Shown here one piece after another: positions 63,703 through 64,000 of a stretch of DNA of 64,000 nucleotides (position 1 is the first letter of the stretch; the number at the start of each line of letters is the position of its first letter). The translations under genes and the position numbers were made by a program. Source of the DNA: Anaerolineae bacterium (lineage in GTDB: Bacteria; Chloroflexota; Anaerolineae; DUEN01); the NCBI GenBank assembly GCA_025060615.1, contig JANXBS010000019.1, forward strand, positions 17,827 to 81,826, written 5' to 3'. The notes beneath the pieces are model-generated. The model was not told where the DNA came from, made no database searches, and saw only the letters and a list, made by a program, of their open reading frames with translations.

Positions 63703-63835
63703 TATATCGCCTGTGGTCCTGTAAGATGGCCGTTTCGCCGGTCATGGTTAACCTCCTCCTGGCATAGAGAGGAGCGCCCCTCGTATTGCGTCCTCTAAAG
63801 CTCTATTCTTGCCATCGGTTGTTGGGACGGGCTGT

Positions 63836-63865
63836 TTGTAAAATTAGACGCCAAAAGGATATACT
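63836..63865 (+). promoter_or_regulatory. Candidate promoter of the last partial gene
   Basis: TTGTAA at 63836-63841, 18 nt, TATACT at 63860-63865; leader of about 30 nt with AGGAGG before the GTG at 63902. Confidence 0.45.
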
Positions 63866-63901
63866 TGAAGCTGTAAGTGGTCCTTAGGAGGCAGGAAGCA
63901 G

Positions 63902-64000
63902 GTGCCCTTTACGGTGACGGATCTTCATGACCTGGTACGGCTGCTCCACGAGCATCCCGAATGGCGGGCCGAGGTGCGCCGGCTAGTGCTCACAGACGAG
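63902..64000 (+). CDS. N-terminus of a DUF3782-like coiled-coil protein (partial)
   Basis: GTG 63902 reads MPFTVTDLHDLVRLLHEHPEWRAEVRRLVLTDE and runs off the window. AGGAGG lies 10 nt upstream. The opening HDLVRLLHEHPEWRAEVRRLVL is characteristic of a Chloroflexota/cyanobacteria family whose members continue into long coiled coils and a PD-(D/E)xK-like nuclease end. Only 33 codons are visible, so the family call is tentative. Confidence 0.6.
   Translation, partial: MPFTVTDLHDLVRLLHEHPEWRAEVRRLVLTDE

Overview
The window looks like a chromosome segment of a Chloroflexota (Anaerolineae-like) bacterium. GC is high but not extreme, genes are densely packed and many overlap by 1-8 bp, and the family mix is typical of that phylum: DUF4012, DUF2723, DUF4432, DUF11/CARDB secreted proteins with Pro/Thr linkers, Uma2 nucleases, and an LCP pair. 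The assignment is inferred from gene content; no rRNA marker is present. There is one tRNA (Val, UAC) and no CRISPR array, intact insertion sequence or prophage.

Layout. 1-3.2 kb: edge-truncated mannose-6-phosphate isomerase, then a Fur/Zur-type regulator with a 15-nt operator-like palindrome beside its promoter, a decayed metal-binding lipoprotein gene, and an intact metal ABC ATPase/permease pair. 3.2-9.9 kb: Nudix hydrolase, threonine catabolism (tdh-kbl), pcm, an RmlD-like reductase and a glycosyltransferase. 9.9-18.6 kb, mostly minus strand: Gfo/Idh/MocA oxidoreductase, LutC/LutB, an M24 peptidase, DUF4432, a decayed Uma2 gene, and DUF1638 plus UroD-type methyltransferase-like genes. 18.9-23.7 kb: cytochrome c maturation genes (ccmH, ccmG-like, ccmF, CcmI-like/zinc ribbon) led by a response regulator-cyclase gene that overlaps ccmH.

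23.8-38.2 kb: a glycosyltransferase, a CbpA-type J-protein, and a long minus-strand surface/exopolysaccharide region. The latter holds DUF4012, DUF2723, SH3b/DUF11 proteins, a broken glycoside-hydrolase-like gene, a GT2-sugar transferase fusion, a flippase-like protein, a Wzz/tyrosine kinase and a sortase. 38.3-48.2 kb: tRNA-Val, a DHH-CBS-tRNA nucleotidyltransferase fusion, a corrinoid-activation-type ferredoxin/ASKHA protein, two LCP proteins, an alkaline-phosphatase-superfamily enzyme and CinA. 48.2-49.1 kb is a poorly coding AT-richer stretch. 49.1-64 kb: intact Uma2, glpK, an MFS permease, stand-alone PncC, hpt/nuclease-like/CMP-kinase-like genes, a VIT-VWA secreted protein, 2-oxoacid:ferredoxin oxidoreductase, a prolyl-tRNA synthetase-like protein lacking recognisable class II catalytic motifs, an RNA/DNA methylase, and the start of another gene.

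The most unusual item is that synthetase-like protein (61099-62652): the editing and anticodon-binding domains look preserved while the catalytic core is degenerate, so a trans-editing factor is a reasonable hypothesis. Other notable signals are three pseudogenes with readable lesions, promoter geometries pointing to leaderless mRNAs, a cyclase coupled to ccm genes with an altered active site, and a nested inverted repeat between secreted-protein genes.
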